This document shows, piece after piece, positions 8,490-18,357 of a stretch of DNA of 64,000 bases. Position numbers and translations under genes: made by a program. Under the pieces are notes generated by a model, which saw nothing but the letters and a program-made list of their open reading frames with translations, had not been told where the DNA came from and did not search any database. Source of the stretch: Vibrio nereis NBRC 15637 (GTDB taxonomy: Bacteria > Pseudomonadota > Gammaproteobacteria > Enterobacterales > Vibrionaceae); NCBI RefSeq assembly GCF_001591105.1, contig NZ_BCUD01000007.1, positions 62,001 through 126,000 on the forward strand, read 5' to 3'. The stretch's first letter is position 1. Every line of letters begins with the position of its first letter.

Positions 8490-9557
8490 TTATTGCTGGT
8501 GGATTAGAACGCTTTCTTGCCATTGACGTGGCAGCTTACGCGCTGATTTTTCCCACGATTTAAAGTCAGTCACTGGGTGCACATTAGTGTACTGATCGCT
8601 AGAGATAAGTTTGTCTTGCACTGATTTAGGCAGCGTCACGCTACTGCGGATTGGGCGCGCGTAGCCTTCGGCTAGATTGACTTGGCCTTGGTCACTGAAA
8701 ATGTATTCACGAGCCAATTTTGCTGCATTCGGGTTTTGCGCGTATTTATTGATGATGGTGGTGTAACCCGAGATGACAGAGCCATCTTGGGGGATGGTGA
8801 CAGTAAAGCGTTCGCGGTCAATTTGGTCACGGTAGTTTAACGCGTTGAAGTCCCACATGATGGCCACTTCCACTTCGCCTTTCTCAAGGTTCGCAATGCT
8901 TGGATCAGTAAATGACAGGCGGTTTTGTTTTGCTAGCTCACCAAAGAATTTAAGTGCAGGTTTTAAGTTGGATTCATCACCACCTTTAGCAAATGCAGCA
9001 GCTAAAACGGCGTTATTGGCTTGCGCAGCAACACCGACATCTCCCACAGTCACTTTGTAATCACCTTTTAGTAAGTCATCCCATGATTTAGGTGCGTTTT
9101 CGACTAGGTTGTTGTTGGCAATAAAAGAAATGGTGCCCGTGTAAGCTAACGCCCAATGACCATCTTTATCTTTTGCCCAATCGGGAATTTCGCTCCATGT
9201 TGTTGGCTTGTATGGTTGAGTGACCCCTTTTTTAACCGCAACGCGAGCAAAGGCAAAGCCGACATCACCGATATCCGCTGTGGCTTTTTTCTTCTCGGCT
9301 TCGAACTTGGCTATTTCTTGAGCTGAGCTCATGTCAGTATCTTGGTGCTTTAGGCCGTAGTTTGACTGCAAATCAGCCCATGTTCCTTTCCAGTTTGCCC
9401 AGCTGTCTGGCATTCCGACACTGTATACCGCCCCTTCTTTTTGCGCGGCTTCTATCAGTGATTGGAGATCCGCATCTTTCGCGAAAGAGTGTGTAGCAAA
9501 GGTTGTGGTCAGTAGTGCTGCAGAGAGTGCAGTTGAACGACTCAGCAAAGTTTTCAT
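8490..9557 (-). CDS. phnS: Periplasmic substrate-binding protein, 2-aminoethylphosphonate type (PhnS-like)
   Basis: A 355-residue extracytoplasmic solute-binding protein of the iron/spermidine/phosphonate class. It has a Sec signal peptide (about residues 1-26, ending THSFA before KDADLQ). It is the first gene of the minus-strand importer operon and is followed 9 bp later by the phosphatase gene. In phn-type clusters this protein binds 2-aminoethylphosphonate, but related proteins bind Fe(III) or polyamines. The ligand is inferred from the neighbouring GntR regulator and phosphatases. Confidence 0.85.
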   Translation of the reverse strand: MKTLLSRSTALSAALLTTTFATHSFAKDADLQSLIEAAQKEGAVYSVGMPDSWANWKGTWADLQSNYGLKHQDTDMSSAQEIAKFEAEKKKATADIGDVGFAFARVAVKKGVTQPYKPTTWSEIPDWAKDKDGHWALAYTGTISFIANNNLVENAPKSWDDLLKGDYKVTVGDVGVAAQANNAVLAAAFAKGGDESNLKPALKFFGELAKQNRLSFTDPSIANLEKGEVEVAIMWDFNALNYRDQIDRERFTVTIPQDGSVISGYTTIINKYAQNPNAAKLAREYIFSDQGQVNLAEGYARPIRSSVTLPKSVQDKLISSDQYTNVHPVTDFKSWEKSARKLPRQWQESVLIHQQ

Positions 9558-9571
9558 TGTCTCTATCCTTC

Positions 9572-9583
9572 TGGACTAGGTCA
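9572..9583. promoter_or_regulatory. GntR operator candidate, copy 1 (before phnS)
   Basis: TGGACTAGGTCA, 15 bp upstream of the phnS start codon. It has partial two-fold symmetry around CTAG. It is 9 of 12 identical to the TGGTCTAGACCA operator type known for PhnF/HutC-subfamily GntR regulators (from memory). The same 12-mer recurs at 9753-9764. Confidence 0.65.
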
Positions 9584-9752
9584 GTAAGTTCATTTTGTAT
9601 GCTATGGATAGAATGTGACGTTTTATTGCTACTAATTTGACAGTTTTAGTGCACTTTAATGTCGAAAATATTTCAAACGTCGTTTTTATAAGTGATTAGT
9701 TTCTGTCATATTTTTGTTATCCGAATGGACTAATTTGAGGTAAATATTTCAT

Positions 9753-9764
9753 TGGACTAGGTCA
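9753..9764. promoter_or_regulatory. GntR operator candidate, copy 2 (at phnR start)
   Basis: TGGACTAGGTCA, identical to copy 1 and in the same orientation, ending 3 bp before the phnR ATG at 9768. It overlaps the ribosome-binding region, so bound repressor would block phnR itself. A weaker half-site (TGGACTAAT) lies at about 9726. Confidence 0.65.
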
Positions 9765-9767
9765 GGG

Positions 9768-10493
9768 ATGCGTACACAAGCAGTAGCGCCTACTACACAA
9801 TTGAGCAGAATAAAAAACAGCTTGAGAAAGCAAATTGTGGCAGGGGTAATGGTCGAAGGGCAAAAGTTACCTTCAGAAAGGGAGCTGAGCGAGCTATTTT
9901 CAACCACCAGAATTACGATTAAAGACGCCTTAATTTCTTTAGAAACGGAAGGACTCATTTATCGTGAGGAGAGACGAGGTTGGTATGTTTCGCCTGAGCG
10001 TATTCAATATAATCCACTGTCACGCTCCCACTTTCATCAAATGATTCGCGAACAGCACCGCATAGCGGAAACTAAGCTTATTGATGTTCGTACTGAGCTG
10101 GCAGAAGAGGAATACGCAAAAGCACTAGAGTTAGCAGTGATAACGAAAGTGCATGTGATTGAACGTCTTAGGTACATTGATGGTCGAGCCGTGTTGTTTG
10201 TCGAAAACGTCTTAAAGGCGGATCTGTTTGAGGGCATTTTATCTGAGAACCTCACACTCTCTTTAACGGGGTTATTCCGCGAAAAATACGGCTATGAAAC
10301 CAAGCGTTCACGGTTTGACGTTATTCCAACCTCCGCGCCTGCACATGTTGCTAAAGCGTTGAACTTGGCTGAGGGACAACCAGTCTTGAAGATTTGTCGG
10401 GTGAACTATAAGCAGGATGGCGAGCTGATGGATTGCGAGTTCGAATATTGGCGACCAGATGCTGTGGTTATCCGAATCGACAGTGAAAAATAA
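9768..10493 (+). CDS. phnR: GntR-family regulator, HutC/PhnF subfamily, of the phn importer
   Basis: A 241-residue regulator with an N-terminal winged helix (about residues 12-75; QKLPSERELSELFSTTRITIKDAL is the hallmark). A UTRA ligand-binding domain follows (about 95-235, with LFVENVLKADLF and a C-terminal FEYWRPDAV). It is divergent from the importer operon across 210 bp that carry two identical operator candidates. It probably represses or activates the importer in response to the imported phosphonate or a phosphorylated product. Confidence 0.88.
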   Translation: MRTQAVAPTTQLSRIKNSLRKQIVAGVMVEGQKLPSERELSELFSTTRITIKDALISLETEGLIYREERRGWYVSPERIQYNPLSRSHFHQMIREQHRIAETKLIDVRTELAEEEYAKALELAVITKVHVIERLRYIDGRAVLFVENVLKADLFEGILSENLTLSLTGLFREKYGYETKRSRFDVIPTSAPAHVAKALNLAEGQPVLKICRVNYKQDGELMDCEFEYWRPDAVVIRIDSEK

Positions 10494-10515
10494 GGCTCTC
10501 CTTGGAGGGAGAGCC
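10494..10515. terminator. Bidirectional terminator between phnR and the BCCT gene
   Basis: GGCTCTCC/GGGAGAGCC stem with a short loop lies directly after the phnR stop, between convergent genes. T-runs are weak, so this is moderate evidence. Confidence 0.6.
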
Positions 10516-10522
10516 TATTAAC

Positions 10523-12115
10523 TTAAATAATACCTTGGTCTTTTGCCATTTGGTTGGCGATCTTAGGCGCTTTCCAAATACTTGGCACAAGGATGAATGA
10601 TACTGGAACCGCTGTGATCACGATGAATGATTGCAGCGCAGAAATACCGCCAGATCCCATCGAAATCAGTGCAATAGCCACCACACCCATAATGACACCC
10701 CAGAAAGAGCGAATAACCGCATTTGGCTCTGTTGTACCTGTCATCACAACACTGATCGTGTATGTCATTGAGTCACCAGTGGTTACGATAAACGTGGTGG
10801 TCAGGATCAGGAACAGAACAGCAACGATCATCGGGAACGGCAATTCAGCCGTAACAGCTAGTAATACCGCTGGAAGGTTAAACCCTTCGAACGCACCAGA
10901 GATAAGGCCTGGGTTGTCTAGCTCGAATGCCAATCCACTACCGCCAACAATGCTAAACCAGAAACAGGTGATTAATGGTGCAGCAATACTGACAGATAAA
11001 ATCAATTGGCGAATTGTACGACCACGAGAGATGCGTGCAATGAAGATTGCCATCATTGGGCCATAACCAATAAACCATCCCCAGAAGAATACCGTCCACC
11101 AGCTCAACCAACCGGTATCACCGCGGAACAACGCCATTGGGAAGAAGTTATCAACCATACGACCAACACCCTGGACATAACCGTCAACAATAAAGCTTGT
11201 TGGGCCAAAGAACAGGATATAGCCGACAAGTGCTACTGACAGAATAATGTTGTAGCGGCTGATGATTTGAATACCGCGGCTTACGCCACTCAATGCAGAC
11301 AATGTGTACATCGCGATGGCAAAAAGTACCACCATAGACTGAGTGATAAAGGTATCTGGCAGCCCAAACAGCGAGTTAAGCGCGTAACTTATCTGTAGGC
11401 CCAAGAAACCAATAGGTCCAATTGTACCAGCAGCAACAGCAATAATGCTGCATGCATCTGTGACTGTACCGATCCAACCGTTGATTGCTTTGTCACCGAA
11501 GATTGGGTAAAGCAGGGTACGTGGTTTTAGTGGTAATCCTTTGTCGTAATGCAAGTGCATTAACACAACGGAAGATAAACAGCCAAGAATCGCCCAAGCA
11601 AGGAAGCCCCAATGCATAAAGGACTGAGATAGCGCGTTGATTGCTGCGTTTTTCGGAGATGACGCCTCACCGTAGAGAGGTGGAGCTGTCACAAAGTGGG
11701 CAATAGGCTCCGCTGCCGCCCAGAAGACGCCGCCGCCAGCCAGCAGCGTACATAGAATAATGGATAGCCACTTAAACGTGTCGATATCCGGCATGGATAG
11801 GCCGCCCAAGCGCACATAGCCAGTACGGCCGAACGCGATGACAAGACCTACAAGGAAATTAAGCAGAAGAAGTACTTGCCAAAATGCGCCAAAGTACTTA
11901 GTTGCGTATCCAAAACCAGTGTTAACTAGGTGAGTTAGCCCTGTAGAGTTGGAGATAGCAAGCAATACAAACAAAGTAAGGAAGCTACCACTGATCCAGA
12001 AGACAGGGTTATTGAGTTCGAGTTTTTTGATTAAGTTAGAGGGTTTAGAAGTTGAGGTAGCCGTCGTATCAACAGAAGAAGAGATACCGTTGACTGACTG
12101 CGTAATGTTAGACAT
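10523..12115 (-). CDS. BCCT-family (betaine/choline/carnitine type) transporter
   Basis: A 530-residue secondary transporter with about 12 membrane helices. The family signature is clear: FIARISRGRTIRQ after helix 8, and the upstream GPIGFLGLQISYALN region. In typical betaine transporters helix 8 carries a W-W-x-x-W aromatic box. Here the matching stretch is FFWGWFIGYGP, in which the second Trp and the last Trp are replaced by Phe and Tyr. The substrate may therefore not be a trimethylammonium compound. The gene stands alone. Its nearest neighbours, the phn regulator and a GGDEF-EAL gene, do not name a substrate. Confidence 0.9.
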   Translation of the reverse strand: MSNITQSVNGISSSVDTTATSTSKPSNLIKKLELNNPVFWISGSFLTLFVLLAISNSTGLTHLVNTGFGYATKYFGAFWQVLLLLNFLVGLVIAFGRTGYVRLGGLSMPDIDTFKWLSIILCTLLAGGGVFWAAAEPIAHFVTAPPLYGEASSPKNAAINALSQSFMHWGFLAWAILGCLSSVVLMHLHYDKGLPLKPRTLLYPIFGDKAINGWIGTVTDACSIIAVAAGTIGPIGFLGLQISYALNSLFGLPDTFITQSMVVLFAIAMYTLSALSGVSRGIQIISRYNIILSVALVGYILFFGPTSFIVDGYVQGVGRMVDNFFPMALFRGDTGWLSWWTVFFWGWFIGYGPMMAIFIARISRGRTIRQLILSVSIAAPLITCFWFSIVGGSGLAFELDNPGLISGAFEGFNLPAVLLAVTAELPFPMIVAVLFLILTTTFIVTTGDSMTYTISVVMTGTTEPNAVIRSFWGVIMGVVAIALISMGSGGISALQSFIVITAVPVSFILVPSIWKAPKIANQMAKDQGII

Positions 12116-12259
12116 CTAAAAGTTCGCTATTTTGTGGATTGTCGATAACAACAAAACGTGCATTTATCCTCATCGAATTTTATAAAAACCGTGAGGTGTG
12201 TCAAAGTTGGGCGATGATAACACACGTATTTACAAAAATCGCTTCGATCTTTAGATGAT

Positions 12260-14758
12260 TTAAATTTCTTCGAGTTCTAAATATTTTACGGCATATTTTT
12301 CATTCAGTTGCTCAATTGGCAGCGGCTTATCAATCAAGTAGCCTTGAAGGAAATCACAGCCATAATCGATTAATATTTGTTTTTGGACGTCAGTTTCGAC
12401 GCCTTCTGCCACCACCATCATGTCTGAAGACTCAGCGATGGCGAGTATGGCTTTAACAAGTGAGTTGCTCTGTTCTGAGCTCAACATCTTATCGACAAAG
12501 CTACGGTCAATCTTGAGTTCATCCAACGACAAGGTATTCAAATAACTGAGTGAAGAGTAGCCAGTACCAAAGTCGTCCAGTGAGATCGCAAACCCAAGCT
12601 CTTTCAAGCGTGCGATGATTGGCGTCACTTTTGGTAAATCGTTTATTAGCACGTTTTCAGTGATCTCAAGCGTAATTCGACTGCTTGGCAGATTATGCTG
12701 TGCGACGACACTTTGCAGGTGCGGAACAAAATTGGCACTCATCAACTGCATCGGGGAAATGTTCACCGAAAGCCTAAGATCACTTTGCGATGTTGGGAAC
12801 AAACGTCCGATATCGTCACACGCTCTATGCAAGACAAACTCACCCAATTGGTCGACAAGCCCAATCTCTTCCGCGAGCGCAATAAACTCAAACGGCGACA
12901 CATGGCCCAGTTGCGGGTTGTGCCATCTGATTAACGCCTCTACGCCGTAAAGCTTGCCTGTTTTGGCTTCGATTTGTGGCTGGTAGGCAACAGAGAGTTC
13001 ACCGCGTTCAATCGCATGTCTAAGTTCATGCTCAAGTAAAAAGTCATGTTGTACTTGCTGGTTGATTGCGCTGTCATAAAACAGTACATCGCCTTTCTGA
13101 CGAGCTTTTGATTTATAAAGTACAATGTCGGCTTTGGAGATTAAATCTTCAGGCTCATAGCCATCGGTTGGGAACATGGAAACGCCGATGGAACAGCTTG
13201 CATGGAGCATCTTGCCCTCAAGCGTAAACTGGCTTTGGAAAACATTTTTGATCTGTTCAACCTTATTGCTTGCGGCTGTTAAGCTCGTTAAGTAAGGGAA
13301 ACAGAAAATGAATTCATCGCCACCAAATCGTGCAACAAACTCACCAGGTTCAAGGAAAGACTCAAACTTTTTGCCGATTTCAGTTAATAGTTGATCGCCC
13401 GCTGTGTGGCCATAAACATCGTTGACCTTTTTAAAATCATCTAAATCTACAAACATGACCGCCAGCATTTGACAGTTGCGCGCAGAGTTTTTAATACCTT
13501 GTGAGATTTGTTCATGAAGTAGTGAGCGGTTAGGAAGGCCCGTGAGTTCATCATGGCGTGCTAAATACTCAAGCTTATCTTTTGCATCTTGAAGCTGATG
13601 GAAGTTGGTATTGATACGTGCCTGAAAACGTGTGAATCGTTTGGCAATGACTTTACTCAGCGCCAAAGAACAAAGTGCAACAATAAGTGTCGCTGCACTA
13701 CCAATGATGATCATTTGGATTATTGCCCTGTGCTGCTCTTCTTCCATTTTGGCTTGTCGTTGAGCTAGCACTCGATTACTCCGCTCGTTGTACACTCCCG
13801 CACTAATACTCCAGTCCCATGAAGATTCCTTGATGACATAGCTGGTTTTCGTGTTGTCTGAAACGGTGTCAGGCTGATAAATGTCGTGGTACTCGACGAA
13901 CGTATTGTTTGCGTTTAGCAGTTGCTTTGTACTTTTTACTTGGTCAGGAGAGACCAACTCCAGTGCCTTTTTACCAATCACATCAGAGTTTATGTGGGAC
14001 AACACAGTACCGTCAGCATCTAAGACGAGTACGTAGCCGAATTCGCCGAAGCGCAAATTCTTAATCCATTTAAGTACGGTCTTTTTAATGTCATTTTCGA
14101 CATCAACAACGTAATCACCAGTACCGATGTACCAGTCGTAAGGCTCGAAGTACTGGCCAAAGCCGATTTTTTCAAACTGTTTTTCTTTGTTGTCTGGCTT
14201 AACGAACCACCAACGATAAAAGGCTTCACCATGCTTTTTAACATCTTTACCCATGTCGCGGACAATGTAGTTGCCACGTGAGTCTTGGTAATCCCACAAT
14301 GACGTTCCCTCGACTTGGGGTAATAGAGGGTGCATCACATTGATGCCGTTCATCTTATAAATGAAGAAATAACCACGCCCTTCATTGAACCGCATGACGC
14401 GCAGAGCATCGGTGATAATTTTGGTGACTTGTTCTTCTGGGAGATGTTTGTTGCTTTCATACAAGCGCGTCGCAATCTTGTGCGCTTCATGAATTCTATT
14501 TTGGATCGTATTCTCAAGCTGATGCTCTGTTTGCAAACGAGCAAACTTGACTTGTTGAGCGACATACTCAACTTGTTTCGTTAGGATGGTGTTTTGTCGT
14601 TGCTGGTACTCTTCTTGGAACTCTAGCAGTTCTTCCTTGGAGCTTATTACCAAGTCTGTTACTGAAAGAACCATCCAGAACAGAAAGAAAGCGCCAACGA
14701 TCGTTGCTGGTGCATAAGTGATTAAGTTAAGCAACTTTTTGTCGGTTAGCTCATCCAT
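12260..14758 (-). CDS. Membrane GGDEF-EAL protein with Cache sensor domain
   Basis: An 832-residue cyclic-di-GMP enzyme. Membrane helix at about 15-35; periplasmic Cache-type sensor (about 40-340, with GRGYFFIY and WYIGTGDYV); second helix at about 345-370. A GGDEF domain (about 405-560) has intact FGGDEF and the upstream DELTGLPNR. An EAL domain (about 580-820) has VEALIRW and DDFGTGYSSL. Both active-site motifs are intact, so it could make or degrade c-di-GMP. In many such hybrids one activity dominates, and which one cannot be told here. The ligand is likely a small carboxylate or amine, judging by the Cache type. Confidence 0.93.
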   Translation of the reverse strand: MDELTDKKLLNLITYAPATIVGAFFLFWMVLSVTDLVISSKEELLEFQEEYQQRQNTILTKQVEYVAQQVKFARLQTEHQLENTIQNRIHEAHKIATRLYESNKHLPEEQVTKIITDALRVMRFNEGRGYFFIYKMNGINVMHPLLPQVEGTSLWDYQDSRGNYIVRDMGKDVKKHGEAFYRWWFVKPDNKEKQFEKIGFGQYFEPYDWYIGTGDYVVDVENDIKKTVLKWIKNLRFGEFGYVLVLDADGTVLSHINSDVIGKKALELVSPDQVKSTKQLLNANNTFVEYHDIYQPDTVSDNTKTSYVIKESSWDWSISAGVYNERSNRVLAQRQAKMEEEQHRAIIQMIIIGSAATLIVALCSLALSKVIAKRFTRFQARINTNFHQLQDAKDKLEYLARHDELTGLPNRSLLHEQISQGIKNSARNCQMLAVMFVDLDDFKKVNDVYGHTAGDQLLTEIGKKFESFLEPGEFVARFGGDEFIFCFPYLTSLTAASNKVEQIKNVFQSQFTLEGKMLHASCSIGVSMFPTDGYEPEDLISKADIVLYKSKARQKGDVLFYDSAINQQVQHDFLLEHELRHAIERGELSVAYQPQIEAKTGKLYGVEALIRWHNPQLGHVSPFEFIALAEEIGLVDQLGEFVLHRACDDIGRLFPTSQSDLRLSVNISPMQLMSANFVPHLQSVVAQHNLPSSRITLEITENVLINDLPKVTPIIARLKELGFAISLDDFGTGYSSLSYLNTLSLDELKIDRSFVDKMLSSEQSNSLVKAILAIAESSDMMVVAEGVETDVQKQILIDYGCDFLQGYLIDKPLPIEQLNEKYAVKYLELEEI

Positions 14759-15039
14759 TAACGAAGTACGATCCTATTGATAACAGAGAATTATTATTAA
14801 GCGAGAGAGTATTGCAAAATAATTATATCAATAGCAAGTAAATGATCTGAGTCCAACTCGTTTACGTTCAACGAATTGCATTTTAATTGGGGTAAATCAA
14901 TTTTGAGGGCTATTTAATTGGAGTCAAATCACAATTATCTGGTCAATAACCGGTTTAGTAGTTTGAGAACCGCAAAGTGGTAGCACTATATTTCTATAGT
15001 AAGAGTCAAATGACGCTGTGAGTCTTATAGGTGAGGATT

Positions 15040-15870
15040 ATGAAAGGTTGGGGAATAATAGTGGCGCTGTGTTTGCTTGTGGTCGGCTGTAGCACCAAGT
15101 TCATCTACAACAAACTCGATTGGCTAGCGATTCGATATATGGAAGACTTTGTTGAGCTGAATGATGAGCAAGAGACCGTGGTGCGAGATAAGATCAAGCA
15201 ACTGATGCATTGGCATACACGTAGTGAACTTCCTCTCTATATTGATCATTTGGATGAACTGATCGCTCTGAATCCGAAAAATTTTTCGCGTAAGGATTTA
15301 CAGCAGCACAGGCAAAAGCTGCAAGCACATAGCAACCGACTGTTGGTGAAACTCGAACCCGACATCCTTGATTTGGCGAAACAGCTAAGTGATGAACAAG
15401 CCGAAGAGTTAATGAATAACATTCGGGTCAGGCACACAAGATATAAAAAGAAATACCAAGATTTATCTCCTGATGAGATTCAGTCTGTATATGCGGAAAA
15501 GCTCGAAGAAAATTTTGAAGAGTGGTTCGGTAGTCTCACCGATGAACAGCGCCAGATCATTGACCAATGGAGCCAAGAGATCTTAATCACGCAGCCAGAC
15601 TGGATTAATCATCAGATCAAAATGCGTATAGAGATCAATAAGCTCTTGGAACATCGCAAAGATCAGGCTTATTTCCCTCAACATTTAAAGCAACTGCTTT
15701 TTGAACCACAAAGCTACTTTTCTTCCGCATTTATGCAAAAACGTGAGTACAACCAAACCATTTCTGAAAAACATTTTGTGCGAATGGTTCAGTCCGCTAC
15801 GCATGAGCAGGTTGAGTATTATCGTAGCGAGCTAAAGGACTGGAAAGAGGTGGTACTTTCACTGCGTTAA
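15040..15870 (+). CDS. Putative lipoprotein, DUF6279-like
   Basis: About 276 residues with a lipoprotein signal peptide ending in VVGC (lipobox Cys near residue 17). A helical, charged body follows, rich in Glu, Gln and Lys (for example LNDEQETVVRDKIKQL). The start at ATG 15040 is preceded by AGGTGAGG; a GTG nine bases upstream is also in frame. The body resembles the DUF6279 lipoproteins of marine gammaproteobacteria, from memory. Function unknown. Confidence 0.75.
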   Translation: MKGWGIIVALCLLVVGCSTKFIYNKLDWLAIRYMEDFVELNDEQETVVRDKIKQLMHWHTRSELPLYIDHLDELIALNPKNFSRKDLQQHRQKLQAHSNRLLVKLEPDILDLAKQLSDEQAEELMNNIRVRHTRYKKKYQDLSPDEIQSVYAEKLEENFEEWFGSLTDEQRQIIDQWSQEILITQPDWINHQIKMRIEINKLLEHRKDQAYFPQHLKQLLFEPQSYFSSAFMQKREYNQTISEKHFVRMVQSATHEQVEYYRSELKDWKEVVLSLR

Positions 15871-15975
15871 GTGGTTTTCACACGCGTTATTCCGGTTTTC
15901 TACTTCTGTTCAATATTTACTCACTCAATACAGTGGGTTACATTGTTGTGACAAAAAATAAACAGATTAAAAATT

Positions 15976-16740
15976 ATGGAATGGATACTGTTGTTTGTCG
16001 CAGGGATACTGGGCGGCGTTTTAAATAGTGTGGCGGGTGGCGGGAGCTTTATTACTTTTCCTGCGCTTTTATTTGTAGGGATTCCCCCGATTGCTGCTAA
16101 TGCTACCAACACGTTTGCTGTTTGTGCGGGTTACATCAGCGGCGCTTATGGCTTTAGAAAAGACATTGCTAAGCACCCAGAAGTGATTATCTTTACCGTG
16201 ATATGGAGCCTTGTGGGGGGCGTTATTGGGGCCTACTTACTGCTTAATATTACGGAGTCGTTGTTTTTGGAAGCAATTCCATGGCTATTGTTGTTTGCGA
16301 CTTTACTGTTCATTTTTGGCCAGCAGATTAGTTACTTTGCAACAAAACTTGCCCAGCGAGCTTCAATTAGTTCGCGCTGGGGGACCGTAGTCCTCGCTTT
16401 GTGTCTGGTGTTAGTATCGGCGTACGGTGGTTTTTTTAACGCAGGTCTTGGAGTGATAGTACTCAGCTACCTTGTACTGGCAGGGTACAAAGACATTAAC
16501 CAAATGAATGGCCTCAAGCTGTTGGTTTCTTCGAGCGTTTCGCTGGTGGCTATCGCCATTTTTGTGACCGAAGGTGTGATTGATTGGAGCAGGGGCAGTG
16601 TCGTCATGGCTGGAACTTTGCTGGGTGGTTATGTGGCCGCAAGTATTTCGAGAAACATTAAGCAGCAGCATGTACGCACATTTATCGCTTTATCTAGTAT
16701 TTCGATGACGATTTATTTCTTTATTGATGTCTACTGGTAA
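15976..16740 (+). CDS. TSUP-family (TauE/SafE) membrane permease
   Basis: A 254-residue integral membrane protein with about eight helices. The N-terminal Gly-rich repeat is typical of TauE/SafE (LGGVLNSVAGGGSFITFPAL), with a second copy around residue 150 (GGFFNAGLGVIVLSYL). The family exports or imports sulfonates, sulfite or other organic anions. No Shine-Dalgarno sequence is obvious before the ATG, so initiation may be weak or leaderless. The substrate is not inferable from the neighbours. Confidence 0.88.
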   Translation: MEWILLFVAGILGGVLNSVAGGGSFITFPALLFVGIPPIAANATNTFAVCAGYISGAYGFRKDIAKHPEVIIFTVIWSLVGGVIGAYLLLNITESLFLEAIPWLLLFATLLFIFGQQISYFATKLAQRASISSRWGTVVLALCLVLVSAYGGFFNAGLGVIVLSYLVLAGYKDINQMNGLKLLVSSSVSLVAIAIFVTEGVIDWSRGSVVMAGTLLGGYVAASISRNIKQQHVRTFIALSSISMTIYFFIDVYW

Positions 16741-16776
16741 GTAAGGAATAAAGCTTCTGCGGTGAGCGTTATAAAT

Positions 16777-16808
16777 AAAAAGGAGCGTCCTGACGACGCT
16801 CCTTTTGT
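16777..16808. terminator. Bidirectional terminator between TSUP permease and aldehyde dehydrogenase
   Basis: AGGAGCGTC/GACGCTCCT stem with a short loop, flanked by AAAA on one side and TTTTGTTT on the other. It works for both convergent genes. Confidence 0.85.
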
Positions 16809-16836
16809 TTATCAAATAACGCTATTAATCATCGTA

Positions 16837-18357
16837 TTAGAAGAACCCTAGTGGATTCACATCGTAGCTGATCAGCAAGTTCTTAGTGTTTTGGTAGTGA
16901 TCTAGCATCATTTTGTGTGTTTCACGTCCGATGCCCGATTTCTTATAACCACCAAATGCGGCATGCGCAGGGTAGGCATGGTAGCAGTTGATCCAGATAC
17001 GGCCTGCTTCAATCTTACGGCCCATACGGTAGGCAACGTTCGCATCACGTGTCCAAACACCCGCGCCTAAGCCATATTCTGTGTCGTTAGCGATTTCCAG
17101 TGCTTCCGCTTCATCTTTGAACTTCGTAATTGCGATAACAGGGCCAAAGATCTCTTCTTGGAAGATACGCATCTTGTTGTGGCCTTCCAGCATGGTTGGC
17201 TGAATGTAGTAACCTTGGTTGATCGATTCTGGCTGTTCAGAAACGCCACCACCAAATACGACTTTTGCCCCTTCTTGGCGGCCAATTTCAAGATAACTTA
17301 GGATCTTATCGAACTGCTCCTGAGAGGCTTGAGCGCCGACTTGAGTATCCGTATCTAGCGGATTACCTTGTTGAATGAGTTTTGCACGCTCAGTCAGTTT
17401 CGCTACGAACTTATCGTAAATCGCTTCGTGCACGAGAACGCGTGAAGGGCATGTACATACCTCACCTTGGTTAAAGAAGCCAAGCAAGGTGCCTTCAATA
17501 CATTTATCTAGGTATTCGTCTTCATGATCGAAGATGTCTGCAAAGTAGATGTTTGGAGACTTGCCACCAAGCTCTACAGTCGATGGAATAAGATTGTCAG
17601 CCGCGCATTTTAGGATGTGGTTACCCACTTGCGTTGAGCCGGTAAAGGCCAATTTTGCGATGCGATTGCTTGTAGCGAGTGCTTGACCTGCTTCACGACC
17701 ATAGCCGTTAACCACGTTGAGTACACCAGCAGGCAGTAGATCGCCAATTTTTTCCATAAGCACCAAAATTGAAGTCGGTGTTTGCTCCGCCGGTTTTAGG
17801 ATGATACAGCAACCCGCTGCCAGTGCTGGAGCCAGTTTCCAAGCCGCCATTAGCATCGGGAAGTTCCAAGGAATGATTTGACCAACCACACCGATTGGCT
17901 CTGGGAAGTGGTAGCTTGCCGTGGTGGCATCAAGTTCTGCTGCGCTACCTTCTTGTGCGCGAATACAGCCTGCAAAGTAACGGAAATGGTCAACAACCAA
18001 AGGAAGATCCGCAGCTAGCGTTTCACGTACCGGTTTACCGTTTTCCCATGTTTCAGCGACTGCCAGTTCTTCAAGGTTCTCTTCAATGCGATCCGCAATT
18101 TTAAGCAGAAGGTTAGAGCGTTCAGTAACACTGGTTGTCGCCCAAGAAGCTTTTACCTTGTGAGCAGCATCTAATGCTAGAGCGATATCGGCCTCACCAG
18201 AGCGTGCAACTTTACAGTAAGGCTGGCCATTCACTGGAGAAATGTTATCAAAATACTCCCCACCTACCGGTTTCACCCATTCACCACCAATAAAGTTGTC
18301 GTAGTGTGTTTTAAACTGAACTACAGATTCAGGGCTACCTGGTTGTGCGTAAATCAT
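16837..18357 (-). CDS. NAD(P)-dependent aldehyde dehydrogenase (AldB/ExaC type)
   Basis: A 506-residue enzyme oxidising aldehydes (probably acetaldehyde) to acids. The general-base Glu is in VELGGKSP (about residue 260), the nucleophilic Cys in GEVCTCPS (about 300), and the cofactor segment FTGSTQVG is present. The length matches E. coli AldB and Pseudomonas ExaC, which oxidise acetaldehyde formed from ethanol or acetoin. A sigma-54 promoter at 18509-18524 and a divergent AcoR-like activator indicate inducible, sigma-54-dependent expression. Confidence 0.92.
   Translation of the reverse strand: MIYAQPGSPESVVQFKTHYDNFIGGEWVKPVGGEYFDNISPVNGQPYCKVARSGEADIALALDAAHKVKASWATTSVTERSNLLLKIADRIEENLEELAVAETWENGKPVRETLAADLPLVVDHFRYFAGCIRAQEGSAAELDATTASYHFPEPIGVVGQIIPWNFPMLMAAWKLAPALAAGCCIILKPAEQTPTSILVLMEKIGDLLPAGVLNVVNGYGREAGQALATSNRIAKLAFTGSTQVGNHILKCAADNLIPSTVELGGKSPNIYFADIFDHEDEYLDKCIEGTLLGFFNQGEVCTCPSRVLVHEAIYDKFVAKLTERAKLIQQGNPLDTDTQVGAQASQEQFDKILSYLEIGRQEGAKVVFGGGVSEQPESINQGYYIQPTMLEGHNKMRIFQEEIFGPVIAITKFKDEAEALEIANDTEYGLGAGVWTRDANVAYRMGRKIEAGRIWINCYHAYPAHAAFGGYKKSGIGRETHKMMLDHYQNTKNLLISYDVNPLGFF

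Noticed and set aside
10554..11066. Long plus-strand ORF opposite the BCCT gene
   Set aside because: Antisense shadow of a clear transporter gene; composition (Thr/Ile/Met/Asn) follows reversed codons.
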